Assembly: GCA_030592575.1 (NCBI GenBank)
Contig: JAUVIV010000009.1
Coordinates: 1 to 43,013, forward strand
Source: a bacterium
Lineage (GTDB): Bacteria; Hydrothermota; UBA3073; JACQXS01
Length of the DNA: 43,013 nucleotides
Reading direction: 5' to 3'
Numbering within the stretch: the first letter of the stretch is position 1; every line of letters begins with the position of its first letter. The notes below the pieces were generated by a model. That model had not been told where the DNA came from. It saw only the letters and a list, made by a program, of their open reading frames with translations, and ran no database searches. The position numbers were made by a program, and so were the translations under genes. Shown one piece after another: positions 15,476 to 23,707 of the stretch.

Positions 15476-16750
15476 ATGAAAGTTATTGTTGTAGGAAGTG
15501 GTGGAAGAGAGCATGCACTTATATGGAAGCTTGCTCAATCCTCACTTGTTGATAAAATTTATGCTCTTCCTGGAAACGGTGGGATAGAAGAGCTTGCGGA
15601 ATGCGTTCCTATTGGAGCAACTGAGATTGATAGGATTGTTGAATTTTCAAAAAATGCAGACATTGTTGTTGTAGGACCTGAGGTGCCTCTTGCAGAAGGA
15701 CTTGTAAACAAACTTCCCAAAAACAAAGTGTTTGGTCCTACAAGAGAATCCGCAACGATAGAGGCAGATAAGTCACTCGCAAAGGAATTAATGCAACGTG
15801 TCGGAATTCCAACTGCTAAATTCAAAGTATTTACAAGTTACGAACCTGCGAAGGATTTCATTGAAAACATAAAATATCCAATCGTAATAAAAGCAAGTGG
15901 ACTTGCCGCAGGAAAAGGAGTCCTCATAATAAAGAACAAAGAAGAGGCATTAGAAGCATTGTACAAAATAATGGTAGAGCAAGCATTTGGAAAATCAGGC
16001 AGTAAAATAATTATAGAGGAATATCTTGAAGGCGAAGAAGTTTCCGTAATTGCATTCACAGATGGTAAGGACTTTCTGCCCCTTCTTCCATCTCAAGACC
16101 ATAAAAAACTTCTTGATGGTGATAAGGGTCTCAATACAGGAGGAATGGGAGCTTATGCTCCGGCAGTATTGACAAAAGATGAAATAGGTAAGGTAATTAA
16201 TCAAGTATTTGAGCCATGTGTTTGGGGAATGAAAAAAGAAGGAGCTATTTATAAGGGGGTATTATATGCAGGGCTTATACTTTGTAGAGACGAAATTACT
16301 TCTTCCTTGCAACTTAAAGTGCTTGAATTCAATTGCCGATTCGGTGATCCGGAAACCCAACCGTTAATGAAATTATTAGAGTCTGACTTAATGGAGCCAA
16401 TTCTTGCTACTATTGAAGGGAATTTAAAATCAGTATCTTTGAAGTGGCATCCGGGTTATGCAACTTGTGTGGTTTTGGCATCAGGAGGTTATCCCGGCTC
16501 ATACGAAAAGGGCAAGGAAATTACAGGACTTTCCGAAGTACATAACGCAACTGTCTTTCACGCAGGAACAAAAAGGGTAGAAACATGTCAGGGCATATCT
16601 ATGCTTACATCGGGAGGTAGAGTTCTCGGAGTAACAGGCAGTGGCAAAACCTTGAAAGAATCAATAGATTTAACTTACCAAGAGATTTCGCATATCCATT
16701 TTGATGGAATGTATTGTAGAAGAGATATAGGAAGTAAAAATATCAAGTAA
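15476..16750 (+). CDS. purD: Phosphoribosylamine-glycine ligase
   Basis: The 424-residue ATP-grasp enzyme makes glycinamide ribonucleotide in purine synthesis. The N-terminal loop GSGGREHALIWKL, PGNGG, GPEVPLAEGL, the ATP-grasp lid KASGLAAGKGV, QDHKKLLDGDKGLNTGGMGAYAPA and the family signature LEFNCRFGDPETQPLM are all present. Length is normal. One unusual point is Cys in the signature, where Val is common. It stands alone rather than in a purine operon and has its own promoter. Confidence 0.96.
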   Translation: MKVIVVGSGGREHALIWKLAQSSLVDKIYALPGNGGIEELAECVPIGATEIDRIVEFSKNADIVVVGPEVPLAEGLVNKLPKNKVFGPTRESATIEADKSLAKELMQRVGIPTAKFKVFTSYEPAKDFIENIKYPIVIKASGLAAGKGVLIIKNKEEALEALYKIMVEQAFGKSGSKIIIEEYLEGEEVSVIAFTDGKDFLPLLPSQDHKKLLDGDKGLNTGGMGAYAPAVLTKDEIGKVINQVFEPCVWGMKKEGAIYKGVLYAGLILCRDEITSSLQLKVLEFNCRFGDPETQPLMKLLESDLMEPILATIEGNLKSVSLKWHPGYATCVVLASGGYPGSYEKGKEITGLSEVHNATVFHAGTKRVETCQGISMLTSGGRVLGVTGSGKTLKESIDLTYQEISHIHFDGMYCRRDIGSKNIK

Positions 16751-16766
16751 ATCTATTTGGTATTTG

Positions 16767-16824
16767 TGTAGGGATTTGATTTATCAAATCCTGATTCATT
16801 GGACACGATAAATCGTGTCCCTAC
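16767..16824. repeat. Double palindromic GTAGGG...CCCTAC element before cysS
   Basis: Two stems sit side by side: GTAGGGATTTGATTTATCAAATCC, then GGACACGAT-AA-ATCGTGTCC with a terminal CTAC. It belongs to the family seen in frame within cysS, thiL and the R-M gene. It ends 8 nt before the cysS ATG. Confidence 0.8.
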
Positions 16825-16832
16825 AGTATTTT

Positions 16833-18332
16833 ATGGCATTAAAAATTTATAATACTCTTACTCGGAAAAAGGAAGAATTTATCCCGCTTCATAAAGGAGA
16901 AGTTGGGATATATGTATGTGGACCTACGGTTTATTCGGGTACACATCTTGGACATGCAAAAAGCTATATCTCATTTGATGTCGTGGTCAGATATCTCCGT
17001 TGGCTTGACTATAAGGTAAAATATGTTCAAAACATAACTGATGCTGGACATTTACTTGATAGTGGTGAGGATAGAATTCTTAAAGGAGCAAAGCGAGAAA
17101 AACTTGACCCAATTGAGCTTACGGAAAAATACACTCGTACATACTTTGAGGATATGGATGCTCTGGGAATCTTGCGTCCGGATATTTCACCACGAGCTAC
17201 CGGCCATATACCGGAGCAAATTAAACTAATAGAAATTCTTATAGAAAAAGGATATGCTTACGAAACCAATGGAACAGTATATTTTGACATTACTAAATTT
17301 CCGGAATATGGCAAATTATCTCATAGAAAAGTTGAGGAGCAAGTTGCCGGAGTAAGAGTAGAGGTAAGAACAGAGAAAAAACATCCAGCTGATTTTGCAC
17401 TCTGGATTCTCGCACCAAAAGAACATATTATGAAATGGGATTCCCCTTGGGGAGTCGGTTATCCGGGTTGGCATCTTGAATGCTCTGCAATGTCAATGAA
17501 ATATTTGGGTGAAACTCTTGATATTCATGGTGGAGGGATAGATAATATATTTCCCCATCATGAGTGCGAAATTGCACAATCAAAGGCAGCTACGGGAAAA
17601 CAATTTGTACGATACTGGATGCATAATAATATGGTTCTTGTTGATGGCGTAAAGATGAGCAAATCACTTGGTAATTTCATTACAATTAAGGAGATATTAA
17701 AAAAATACTCACCGGAGCAAGTAAGGTTTTTTATTCTTACTACACATTATCGTAGTCCGATTGATTTCAGTGATAAAGCAATTCAAGGAGCTGGAGAAGG
17801 AATGCGTAAAATTCATAATACATTTGAGAGGATAAATGAGACCCTGAAACAAGTTCAGGGTGACAACAAGGGAACTCAGAATGACAAGCGAAGGGTTCAA
17901 GGTAACAACGAAGGGGTTGAAGATAATCCTGCTTCAGAAATAGATAAAATTATTGAAGTGCATAAGAAGAAATTCGTAGAGGCAATGAATGACGATTTTA
18001 ATACTCCACTTGCTATTGGGGCATTATTTGACTTTTCTCGTGAGCTGAATAAATATCTGGACAATGATGTTGTAGGGGCACGCCATAGCATGTCCTTACA
18101 ATCTACTCTTAATATTTATGAAGAATTTGGTGGCAAGATTCTTGGGATTCTTCCTTTCTCAAAGAAAGCTGAAATTGAAGGGACTCAATTTATTGAATTA
18201 CTCATTGAAGTAAGAGAAAGATTAAGAGCTGATAAACAATGGAAGTTAGCAGATGAAATCCGCTCAAAGCTTCAAGATTTAGGTATCTACATAGAAGACA
18301 AATCAGGCAAGACGACATGGAGAAGGAATTAG
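16833..18332 (+). CDS. cysS: Cysteinyl-tRNA synthetase
   Basis: The class I synthetase starts at ATG 16833 (MALKIYNTLTRKKEEF, the usual CysRS start). The upstream GTG at 16815 lies inside a palindromic repeat and is rejected. Motifs: zinc ligand C29 in YVCGPTVY, HLGH (38-41) as the HIGH motif, GWHLECSAM, HHECEIAQ and KMSKS (274-278). It charges tRNA-Cys. Two repeat elements lie in frame in the C-terminal half: a CTGAAAC/QVQGD stretch near residues 337-360 and a VGARHSMSLQ stretch near 414-423. Both fall in the helical region that is most variable in this family, so activity is probably kept. No Shine-Dalgarno is visible. Confidence 0.96.
   Translation: MALKIYNTLTRKKEEFIPLHKGEVGIYVCGPTVYSGTHLGHAKSYISFDVVVRYLRWLDYKVKYVQNITDAGHLLDSGEDRILKGAKREKLDPIELTEKYTRTYFEDMDALGILRPDISPRATGHIPEQIKLIEILIEKGYAYETNGTVYFDITKFPEYGKLSHRKVEEQVAGVRVEVRTEKKHPADFALWILAPKEHIMKWDSPWGVGYPGWHLECSAMSMKYLGETLDIHGGGIDNIFPHHECEIAQSKAATGKQFVRYWMHNNMVLVDGVKMSKSLGNFITIKEILKKYSPEQVRFFILTTHYRSPIDFSDKAIQGAGEGMRKIHNTFERINETLKQVQGDNKGTQNDKRRVQGNNEGVEDNPASEIDKIIEVHKKKFVEAMNDDFNTPLAIGALFDFSRELNKYLDNDVVGARHSMSLQSTLNIYEEFGGKILGILPFSKKAEIEGTQFIELLIEVRERLRADKQWKLADEIRSKLQDLGIYIEDKSGKTTWRRN
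17840..17912 (+). repeat. In-frame repeat in cysS (TLKQVQGD...QNDK...VQGN)
   Basis: CCTGAAACAAGTTCAGGGTGACA matches the intergenic element at 7755-7783. It runs on into CTCAGAATGACAAG and GGTTCAAGGTAACAACG, which resemble other dispersed elements. It is translated into a Gln/Asn/Lys-rich insert of about 24 residues. Confidence 0.8.
18072..18100 (+). repeat. In-frame palindromic element in cysS (VGARHSMSLQ)
   Basis: GTAGGGGCACGCCATAGCATGTCCTTACA, a palindrome with a few mismatches, is translated as VGARHSMSLQ between NKYLDND and STLNIYEEF. It has the same frame and orientation as the thiL element. Confidence 0.85.
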
Positions 18333-18364
18333 CTTGAAAAATATAGACTATAAGATAGATATTT

Positions 18365-18392
18365 GTAGGGGCGGTTTGCGAATCGCCCTTAC
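18365..18392. repeat. Intergenic palindromic GTAGGGGCG...CGCCCTTAC element
   Basis: A near-perfect palindrome in the 77-bp space between cysS and the PAP2 gene, of the same family as 11667-11694. Confidence 0.8.
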
Positions 18393-18409
18393 ATAATTTA
18401 CTTTTAAAA

Positions 18410-19162
18410 GTGAGTTCTACTTTTATTTTAATACTTTATCTTACACTAAATTCTTCTTTAATCTCCACAAATCAGGACTCTATTCAGACTTGGGACATTA
18501 GTTCTTTGAATTGTTGGAAAGGAATGTATTCAGATGGTAAATATGTGCTTTCTTCACCTTCAAGATGGGAGAAAAAAGATTGGCTCGCAAGTGCTTTTAT
18601 TGTTGGAACTTCTGGCAGTATTATGTTGGCAGATGAAAAAGTACAGGAGCGAGTTCAAGCTAAACGAAATTCCACATCAGATCGCATAACTAATATAATA
18701 GAACCATTCGGCTTAGAAGGTGCTATTTTGGCACTTGGTGGACTATACTTAGCCGGATGCATAAAGAAGGATACGACTTTTAAAAAGGTAACTCTTCTTT
18801 GTGGCGAAAGTGCACTCATCTCGGGCGTAATTGTCGGGGCTCTTAAAATTTTGATAGGAAGAGCACGTCCTGATACTGACGAAGGAGTTAGTTCGTATTC
18901 TCCTTTTAGCATTTATGCATCTCATTGGTCTCTTCCATCCGGGCATACCTCAACTGCTTTCGCAATAGCTTCCTGTTTGGCAAGTGAGTCCGAGAATACA
19001 TTAGTTAAAGTAGCAAGTTATGGAATGGCAATTATAATTGGAGTATCAAGAATTCATGACGATAAGCATTGGGCATCGGATGTTTTCCTTGCCAGTACGA
19101 TAGGAATTGGGGTTGGGAAAACAGTTAGTAAATTACATAAAAAACATTATACAAGGAGGTAA
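18410..19162 (+). CDS. PAP2-family membrane phosphatase
   Basis: The 250-residue protein carries the full PAP2/phosphatidate-phosphatase triad: K146-x6-R153P, PSGHT at 176-180 and SRIHDDKHWASD (R214, H220, D224). It starts with an N-terminal hydrophobic leader and has several membrane helices. It probably removes phosphate from a lipid such as phosphatidate or undecaprenyl diphosphate; the substrate cannot be told. The start used is a GTG right after a palindromic repeat, so the exact N-terminus is uncertain. Only 2 bp separate its stop from the next ATG. With plsY two genes on, a lipid-metabolism grouping is plausible. Confidence 0.85.
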   Translation: MSSTFILILYLTLNSSLISTNQDSIQTWDISSLNCWKGMYSDGKYVLSSPSRWEKKDWLASAFIVGTSGSIMLADEKVQERVQAKRNSTSDRITNIIEPFGLEGAILALGGLYLAGCIKKDTTFKKVTLLCGESALISGVIVGALKILIGRARPDTDEGVSSYSPFSIYASHWSLPSGHTSTAFAIASCLASESENTLVKVASYGMAIIIGVSRIHDDKHWASDVFLASTIGIGVGKTVSKLHKKHYTRR

Positions 19163-19164
19163 GC

Positions 19165-21696
19165 ATGAGAAGATTGTCTCAATTTATTGGAGTTATTTGC
19201 GTATTTATTCCTATTGCATTGAAGTGTGCTTTTTTAGAATCTATTACCGATACTATTTATCCGCAAAAATGGCTTTGCGTAGGTCCTTTTTCTGTTGGCA
19301 CAAGAGAAGGAATTACTGGAGTTTTGGACTCAATAAAAGATTTTATACCAAGAGAAGGAGACACACTACCCAGCTTATTAGCACAAGGTGGAAAGGTTTG
19401 TTGGAAATGGGTTGAACTTGATTCCACAAAAAAGATAGCTGTTAAATATGAAAATGTATGGTGGGATACTCTTCAAGATATATATGGGTTTGCAGGAGTA
19501 GGAAATACAAGTTATTGCTGGAGTAGTTTCAATAATCAAGGAAGAAAACGAGCCATAGTAATTACAAAAGGTATAGGAGGATTTCGAATAAATAATCAAA
19601 AATATCCTGCTGGCATTTATCACAGTAGGAAAGATTATATTAAAACTCCTGTCGTTCTTGAAGATGGAGAAAATAAGATATTTCTTGCATCAAGAGGAAA
19701 GTTCAATTTCAAAATAATACCCGTAGATGCACCTATACTTACTATCAATAACTATACTGCACCTGATATAATTAAAGGTGAGAAATTATCTGCTTGGATT
19801 GGAATAACACTTCTTAACACTACGACGAAAAAACTTAACGATGTAAGTGTTTCAATTAAAGGAAATGAGCATTCTAATTTCAAAAAATACGAGAAAAAGG
19901 TAAATAATTTCTTACCACTTTGTGTAAAGAAAATTGCTTTGAAAATTGAGACAGATGGAGATTTAGGAGATACTAATATCTGTTTCCTACCTATAAAAAT
20001 TGAATATTCGGGAGAAATATATGAAGACAGTATTAAATTAAGAGTGCGAGAAAAAGGAGAATCTTACAAAATTACTTTTATTTCTGATATAGATAACTCG
20101 GTGCAATATTTTGCTGTCCTTCCACCTGCTGATTTTGAAGAAACAAAAAAATATGGACTTATTTTAACTATCCACGGTGCCAGCTGTGAGGCTCAAGGGC
20201 AAGTAGGTTGTTATTCAAAAAAAGATTGGGCATTTGTTGTTGCCCCGACAAATCGCAGACCATTTGGATTTGATTGGCAAGACTGGGGGAGACTTGATGC
20301 ATTAGAAGTCTTGAAAGAAACAAAGATGCGATTTCCTATAGATGAAAATAGAATCTATCTCACAGGGCATTCTATGGGAGGACATGGGGTCTGGCATATT
20401 GGAACTACACATCCGGACTTATTTGCAGCAATTGCTCCATCAGCAGGATGGAGCCGTTCTGAATTTTATGTTCCTTGGATTATGCAGAAAAGTAATTGGT
20501 GGGCAGAGCCATCGCAAATTGCTTACAGAAATATGGTACTAAGAGAAGACCATCCACTTATATTTTTAGAGAACATGTTAAACTTGCCGAGCTTTATATT
20601 ACACGGGGGGGCAGACGAATCGGTACCTACTATACATGCGAGGTTATTTATGAAATATTTAAAAGATTTGGATTATGACTTTAAGTATATGGAAGTTCCT
20701 GGCAAAAAACACTGGTGGAGTGAAAAAGGAATAGAAGGAACAGCTTGCGTTAACCATCCGGAATTAATGAACTTCTTGAAAAGTAAAACAAGAAATCCAT
20801 ATCCCCAAAAAGTAATTTTTAGAATCACGGACCCGGGACTCAATAATCGGTGTTATTGGGTGCAGATAGATGAACAGGAACTTTTATATCAGGATTCAAG
20901 AATTGAAGCAATGATGAGTCAGGATACAGTGTATGTTTCTACTCAAAATATTAAAGGTTTTACAATTGAACTTGCACCAGAGCTTCTTGAATACGGTAAA
21001 ATAAATTTTGTAATTGATAAAAAGAGTCCTCTGCACTTTTCTTCCAAAAAGCTTCAGGCAGTATCTTTTTATAAGAGAAAGGGGAAATTTATTTTTAAAA
21101 CGGCTAATTACAAAAAACCACATAAAACTCCTAAATTTTACGGTCCTATAAAGCGAGCTTATTTTACTCCTTTCGTGCTTATTTATGGGACACAGGGAGA
21201 TTCGAGTTCAAATAAAGTCTCTTTTGACAATGCATGGCTTGAGGCATGGACTTGGTGGAAAAGAGGAAATGGTGTTTGTGAAGTTTTACCGGATAGTGAA
21301 GTAACCGATTCTATAATAAAAAATTATAATCTTATATTATTTGGTGGACCGAAAGTAAATAGTATAACAAGAAAAGTAAATCCTTCGCTACCTATTCAAA
21401 TAAGAAATGGATATGTTTATTTTGGCAAAACCAAGTTACCTGAAATGGATTTAGCAATTCAAGAAATATATCCCAATCCTCTGAATCCTGATAAATTTGT
21501 ACTTCTTTATGCAGGTGCATCTAAAAAAGCAGAAAAATTTTGCCATTTTTTCTCTACACTTTATTCTGCGGCAGGAGTACCTGATTTTGTAATATATGAT
21601 TCTCAAGTAACTAAAAAGGGCTGGGCCGGAACTTCAGTTCTCGGTTTCTTTAATCAAAAATGGGAACTTGACGAACGATTATTTTACAAAAAATGA
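19165..21696 (+). CDS. Secreted alpha/beta-hydrolase (prolyl-oligopeptidase-like esterase)
   Basis: The 843-residue protein has a signal peptide (FIGVICVFIPIALKCAF). An N-terminal beta-rich region of about 280 residues precedes a catalytic domain: oxyanion region LILTIHGA, nucleophile Ser403 in GHSMGGHG, Asp484 in HGGADESV and His516 in GKKHWW. About 300 further residues follow with no family I recognise. Esterases of this S9-like class cleave carbohydrate esters or small peptides outside the cell; the substrate is unknown. A good AAGGAGG site precedes the ATG. Its TGA overlaps the plsY ATG by 4 bases. The C-terminus lacks the Por-type sorting domain found in other secreted proteins here. Confidence 0.8.
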   Translation: MRRLSQFIGVICVFIPIALKCAFLESITDTIYPQKWLCVGPFSVGTREGITGVLDSIKDFIPREGDTLPSLLAQGGKVCWKWVELDSTKKIAVKYENVWWDTLQDIYGFAGVGNTSYCWSSFNNQGRKRAIVITKGIGGFRINNQKYPAGIYHSRKDYIKTPVVLEDGENKIFLASRGKFNFKIIPVDAPILTINNYTAPDIIKGEKLSAWIGITLLNTTTKKLNDVSVSIKGNEHSNFKKYEKKVNNFLPLCVKKIALKIETDGDLGDTNICFLPIKIEYSGEIYEDSIKLRVREKGESYKITFISDIDNSVQYFAVLPPADFEETKKYGLILTIHGASCEAQGQVGCYSKKDWAFVVAPTNRRPFGFDWQDWGRLDALEVLKETKMRFPIDENRIYLTGHSMGGHGVWHIGTTHPDLFAAIAPSAGWSRSEFYVPWIMQKSNWWAEPSQIAYRNMVLREDHPLIFLENMLNLPSFILHGGADESVPTIHARLFMKYLKDLDYDFKYMEVPGKKHWWSEKGIEGTACVNHPELMNFLKSKTRNPYPQKVIFRITDPGLNNRCYWVQIDEQELLYQDSRIEAMMSQDTVYVSTQNIKGFTIELAPELLEYGKINFVIDKKSPLHFSSKKLQAVSFYKRKGKFIFKTANYKKPHKTPKFYGPIKRAYFTPFVLIYGTQGDSSSNKVSFDNAWLEAWTWWKRGNGVCEVLPDSEVTDSIIKNYNLILFGGPKVNSITRKVNPSLPIQIRNGYVYFGKTKLPEMDLAIQEIYPNPLNPDKFVLLYAGASKKAEKFCHFFSTLYSAAGVPDFVIYDSQVTKKGWAGTSVLGFFNQKWELDERLFYKK

Positions 21697-22307
21697 ATTT
21701 ATTAGCAATAATTCTCGGTTACTTGATTGGGGCTATTCCTATTGGTTATATATTCGGTAAAGTCAAGGGAATAGATGTAAGAGAAGTTGGGTTTAAGCGA
21801 ATAGGAACTTCTAATATTCATAAAATCTTTGGATTTATCCCGGCAATTTGTATATTTTTTGGGGACTTTTTGAAACCTATTTTAGCGTTGCTTCTTGCAA
21901 TAGCAATCACGAACTCTGAAGTAGTTGCCGGAATTACCGGAATATTTGCTATAATAGGTCATAATTGGCCTATATATTTAAAATTCAAAGGAGACGGGAG
22001 AGGAATTGCAAGTTCAGTTGGACTCTTGTATTTTTTAGCTCCTATAGAGCTGCTAATTAGTTTTTCATTTCTTTTTTTATTGGGATTACTATTAAAACTT
22101 AAAGGTACAGCTTTTTTCGTATTTATACTTTTTTTTATTATCCCCTGGGTTACTCTTTTCTTTAATGAACCAATTTGGATATTTTGGATTTGCTTATCTA
22201 TATCTATTCTTGCTTTCGTCGCAAGAATCTTCGGTGGAGTTAAAAAATTAAGAAAAGCAACGAATAAATGGAAAACAATATCCGACTCGTTATTTTTTGA
22301 TAAGTAA
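21693..22307 (+). CDS. plsY: Glycerol-3-phosphate acyltransferase PlsY-like (divergent)
   Basis: The 204-residue polytopic protein has PlsY topology. The N-terminal GYLIGAIPIGYIFGKVKGIDVREVG matches well. The second signature is altered: GFKRIGTSNIHKIFG where GSGNIGATNVxRxxG is usual. The third, GHNWPIYLKFKGDGRGIASSVG, keeps GHN and KFKG but has DGRG for GKG. The enzyme transfers acyl from acyl-phosphate to glycerol-3-phosphate, the first step of phospholipid synthesis. The loss of typical residues in motif 2 raises the chance of a paralogue with a different role. It is translationally coupled to the esterase gene. The plsC gene at 34207 would do the next step. Confidence 0.8.
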   Translation: MNLLAIILGYLIGAIPIGYIFGKVKGIDVREVGFKRIGTSNIHKIFGFIPAICIFFGDFLKPILALLLAIAITNSEVVAGITGIFAIIGHNWPIYLKFKGDGRGIASSVGLLYFLAPIELLISFSFLFLLGLLLKLKGTAFFVFILFFIIPWVTLFFNEPIWIFWICLSISILAFVARIFGGVKKLRKATNKWKTISDSLFFDK

Positions 22308-23114
22308 CTGAAGTGTTAAAAAATTCGAACTGCTCTTCTTGATTCCTTTTTGAACCGGTAGTGAACGGCCTAAAAGATCGTTACTACTATTTAGTAAACG
22401 GATTGAACGGATTTGTTTTTTGACAGGATTAACTGAATTGTATTCAAGAACCTAATTTTTCTTTTTTTTTGTTAATCTTATCCTGTCAATTCGTTTTATC
22501 TGTGTCATCCGCGTAATCTGCGGTAAAAAAAGTCTTTATTCTATGATTTCTTTTCTCTGCGTTCTTTGCGTTTCTGCGGTGAAAAAAAGCTTTTAACACG
22601 AACTGAACACGAACACCTTTGAACACTACACAAACAAAAAATTTTCTTTTCTTTGTGCTCTTTGTGTCTTTGTGGTGAAAAAAGATTAAAAAATCGCACA
22701 CAGATATTCACAGATAAAACAGATTTACACAGAAAAAACAATAAACACGAACTTATTACAAACAAAGATTAGCACACGAATTCTTGTATGGATGTCATTG
22801 CGAGAAGCGAAGCGACGAAGCAATCTCCATAGATTGCTTCGTTTTCGTTGGTCGCTCGCAATGACATTTCTGTGTTCAAAAGCGTTGAGCTGCGGTTCAA
22901 AAGCGTAGGGTCTTTAGCTCCTGCACAATATGAACGGTCTGAAAACCATTCACTATCGGATTCTTTGAAATACATTTTTCATTTTCAGAATTTTAATAAA
23001 AGCTTGACACACTAAAATTTCCTTATGTTTTTTATGGGGGATGAAAAATTAGGAGAAATTCATGCTCGTATTTTTGTGGATGAATCTGTTTAAAAAAAAT
23101 TTTAAAGAATTTTC
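22308..23114. other. Repeat-filled spacer before the peptide cassette
   Basis: The 800 bp have no supported gene; open frames here are translated repeats (for example the minus-strand SLRAT...CFVASLLAMTS type). In order: GTAGTGAACGG-type repeat (2236x), TTGACAGGATTAAC with inverse GTTAATC.TATCCTGTCAA (22419-22488), CTGCGTTCTTTGCGTTTCTGCGG (about 22557), then the long direct repeat (22591-22953). A TTGACA at 23004-23009 has no well-spaced -10. A possible 18-codon frame starts at 23062 behind AGGAG; I do not call it. Confidence 0.6.
22591..22953 (+). repeat. Long direct repeat A (about 363 bp), left of peptide cassette
   Basis: It aligns without gaps to 27531-27893 (constant offset of 4,940) with about two dozen mismatches counted by eye. 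It begins TTTTAACACGAACTGAACAC and ends near GGTCTGAAAACC. It is itself a chain of smaller dispersed elements, including a GTCATTGCGAGAAGCGAAGC hairpin at 22792-22866. Confidence 0.9.
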
Positions 23115-23144
23115 TTGACTTCTCTCGGGGGGGGGGGGTAATCT
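23115..23144 (+). promoter_or_regulatory. Putative phase-variable promoter with G12 spacer
   Basis: TTGACT (23115-23120) and TAATCT (23139-23144) are 18 bp apart. The last 12 bases of the spacer are an uninterrupted G run (23127-23138). Gain or loss of one G would shift spacing to 19 or 17 and so change promoter strength. The -10 matches the consensus at only three positions, but the pit gene uses an identical TAATCT 17 bp from TTGACA. The leader to the first ATG is about 45-50 nt and contains AAAGGAGGTGA. Confidence 0.5.
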
Positions 23145-23197
23145 CCAATCATTGAGAGTGAGTATGCAAGAAAAACTCAAGAAAGGAGGTGAGAAAA

Positions 23198-23437
23198 ATG
23201 AAGAGATTATTCTTAAATTCTGTTTTAGGGATTTTAATAGGAATTGTTGTGGGCTTTGCTTTCCATCCATACACACTAAATGCAAAAGATGATGGCGGTG
23301 AAAATAAGTATATGGTATATCCGGGACGATTTATGCAAATAGGTAATACCCGGCGCTGTTATTGTCCAGACGAAAAAGAAGAGTGTTATTGTGTTTACAT
23401 ATTAAGCCCGGTAAAACCAGATATTCCTTCGATATAA
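23198..23437 (+). CDS. Small exported Cys-rich peptide 1
   Basis: The 79-residue peptide is not a family I recognise. I start it at ATG 23198, 8 nt after the perfect AAAGGAGGTGA; the GTG at 23189 overlaps that site. The leader has MKRLFLNSVLG and a hydrophobic stretch to about residue 22, then HPYTLNA as a possible cleavage area. The C-terminal part carries GR..., then C54-Y-C56-P and C63-Y-C65. It shares leader and Cys core (CxCPx5CYC) with the next gene, so the two are tandem duplicates. Length, hydrophobic leader and late Cys pairs resemble NVEALA-type peptides of Bacteroidetes, but the NVEALA motif is absent. Role unknown; a disulfide-bonded or modified secreted peptide is possible. Confidence 0.7.
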   Translation: MKRLFLNSVLGILIGIVVGFAFHPYTLNAKDDGGENKYMVYPGRFMQIGNTRRCYCPDEKEECYCVYILSPVKPDIPSI

Positions 23438-23472
23438 AAGGTTGATTTTTTGATAAATATGGAGGTATTACA

Positions 23473-23703
23473 ATGAAAAAGATATTTTTGAATTCTCTTT
23501 TAGGGTTTTTAATGGGAGTTATTATAAGCCTCACCATTTATCCTCATAATATAGTAGCGGCAGCAGCAGACAGCGTAAGAGTCAGAACAACTTCTGGAAG
23601 ATATTATTTTGTAAATGGGAAAAGGTATTGTGTCTGCCCATGTAAACCAGCAACCTGTTATTGTATTTTAACTGCTACTCTTCCACAAACAAGTATATGG
23701 TAA
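23473..23703 (+). CDS. Small exported Cys-rich peptide 2
   Basis: This 76-residue paralogue of the preceding peptide has leader MKKIFLNSLLG, a hydrophobic stretch and an AAAAD area that would suit signal peptidase. The mature part ends with C53-V-C55-P-C57 and C62-Y-C64. The six-residue gap between C55 and C62 equals that between C56 and C63 of peptide 1, so the core spacing is held while other residues have diverged. A fifth Cys (C57) is unique to this copy. GGAGG lies 8 nt before the ATG, and the gap to peptide 1 is only 35 bp. The next gene starts 4 bp after its stop. The operon layout argues that the propeller and thioredoxin-like proteins act on or with these peptides (inference). Confidence 0.72.
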   Translation: MKKIFLNSLLGFLMGVIISLTIYPHNIVAAAADSVRVRTTSGRYYFVNGKRYCVCPCKPATCYCILTATLPQTSIW

Positions 23704-23707
23704 AGTA

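Noticed and set aside
16815-16832. GTG start for cysS adding MSLQYF
   Set aside because: These codons are the end of a palindromic repeat; the ATG at 16833 gives the normal CysRS N-terminus.
22486-22975. Minus-strand frames of 68-74 codons in the spacer before the peptide cassette
   Set aside because: They are translated dispersed repeats (for example SLRAT...CFVASLLAMTS), overlap each other, and recur in the second direct repeat copy. No ribosome site or family.
23003-23040. TTGACA promoter further upstream of the peptide operon
   Set aside because: The only -10-like hexamers are 13-14 bp away (TTATGT, TATGTT), too close; kept only as a weak alternative to the G12 promoter.
23062-23118. 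18-codon frame behind AGGAG just before the G12 tract
   Set aside because: It overlaps the proposed -35 and has no recognisable features; evidence is insufficient.
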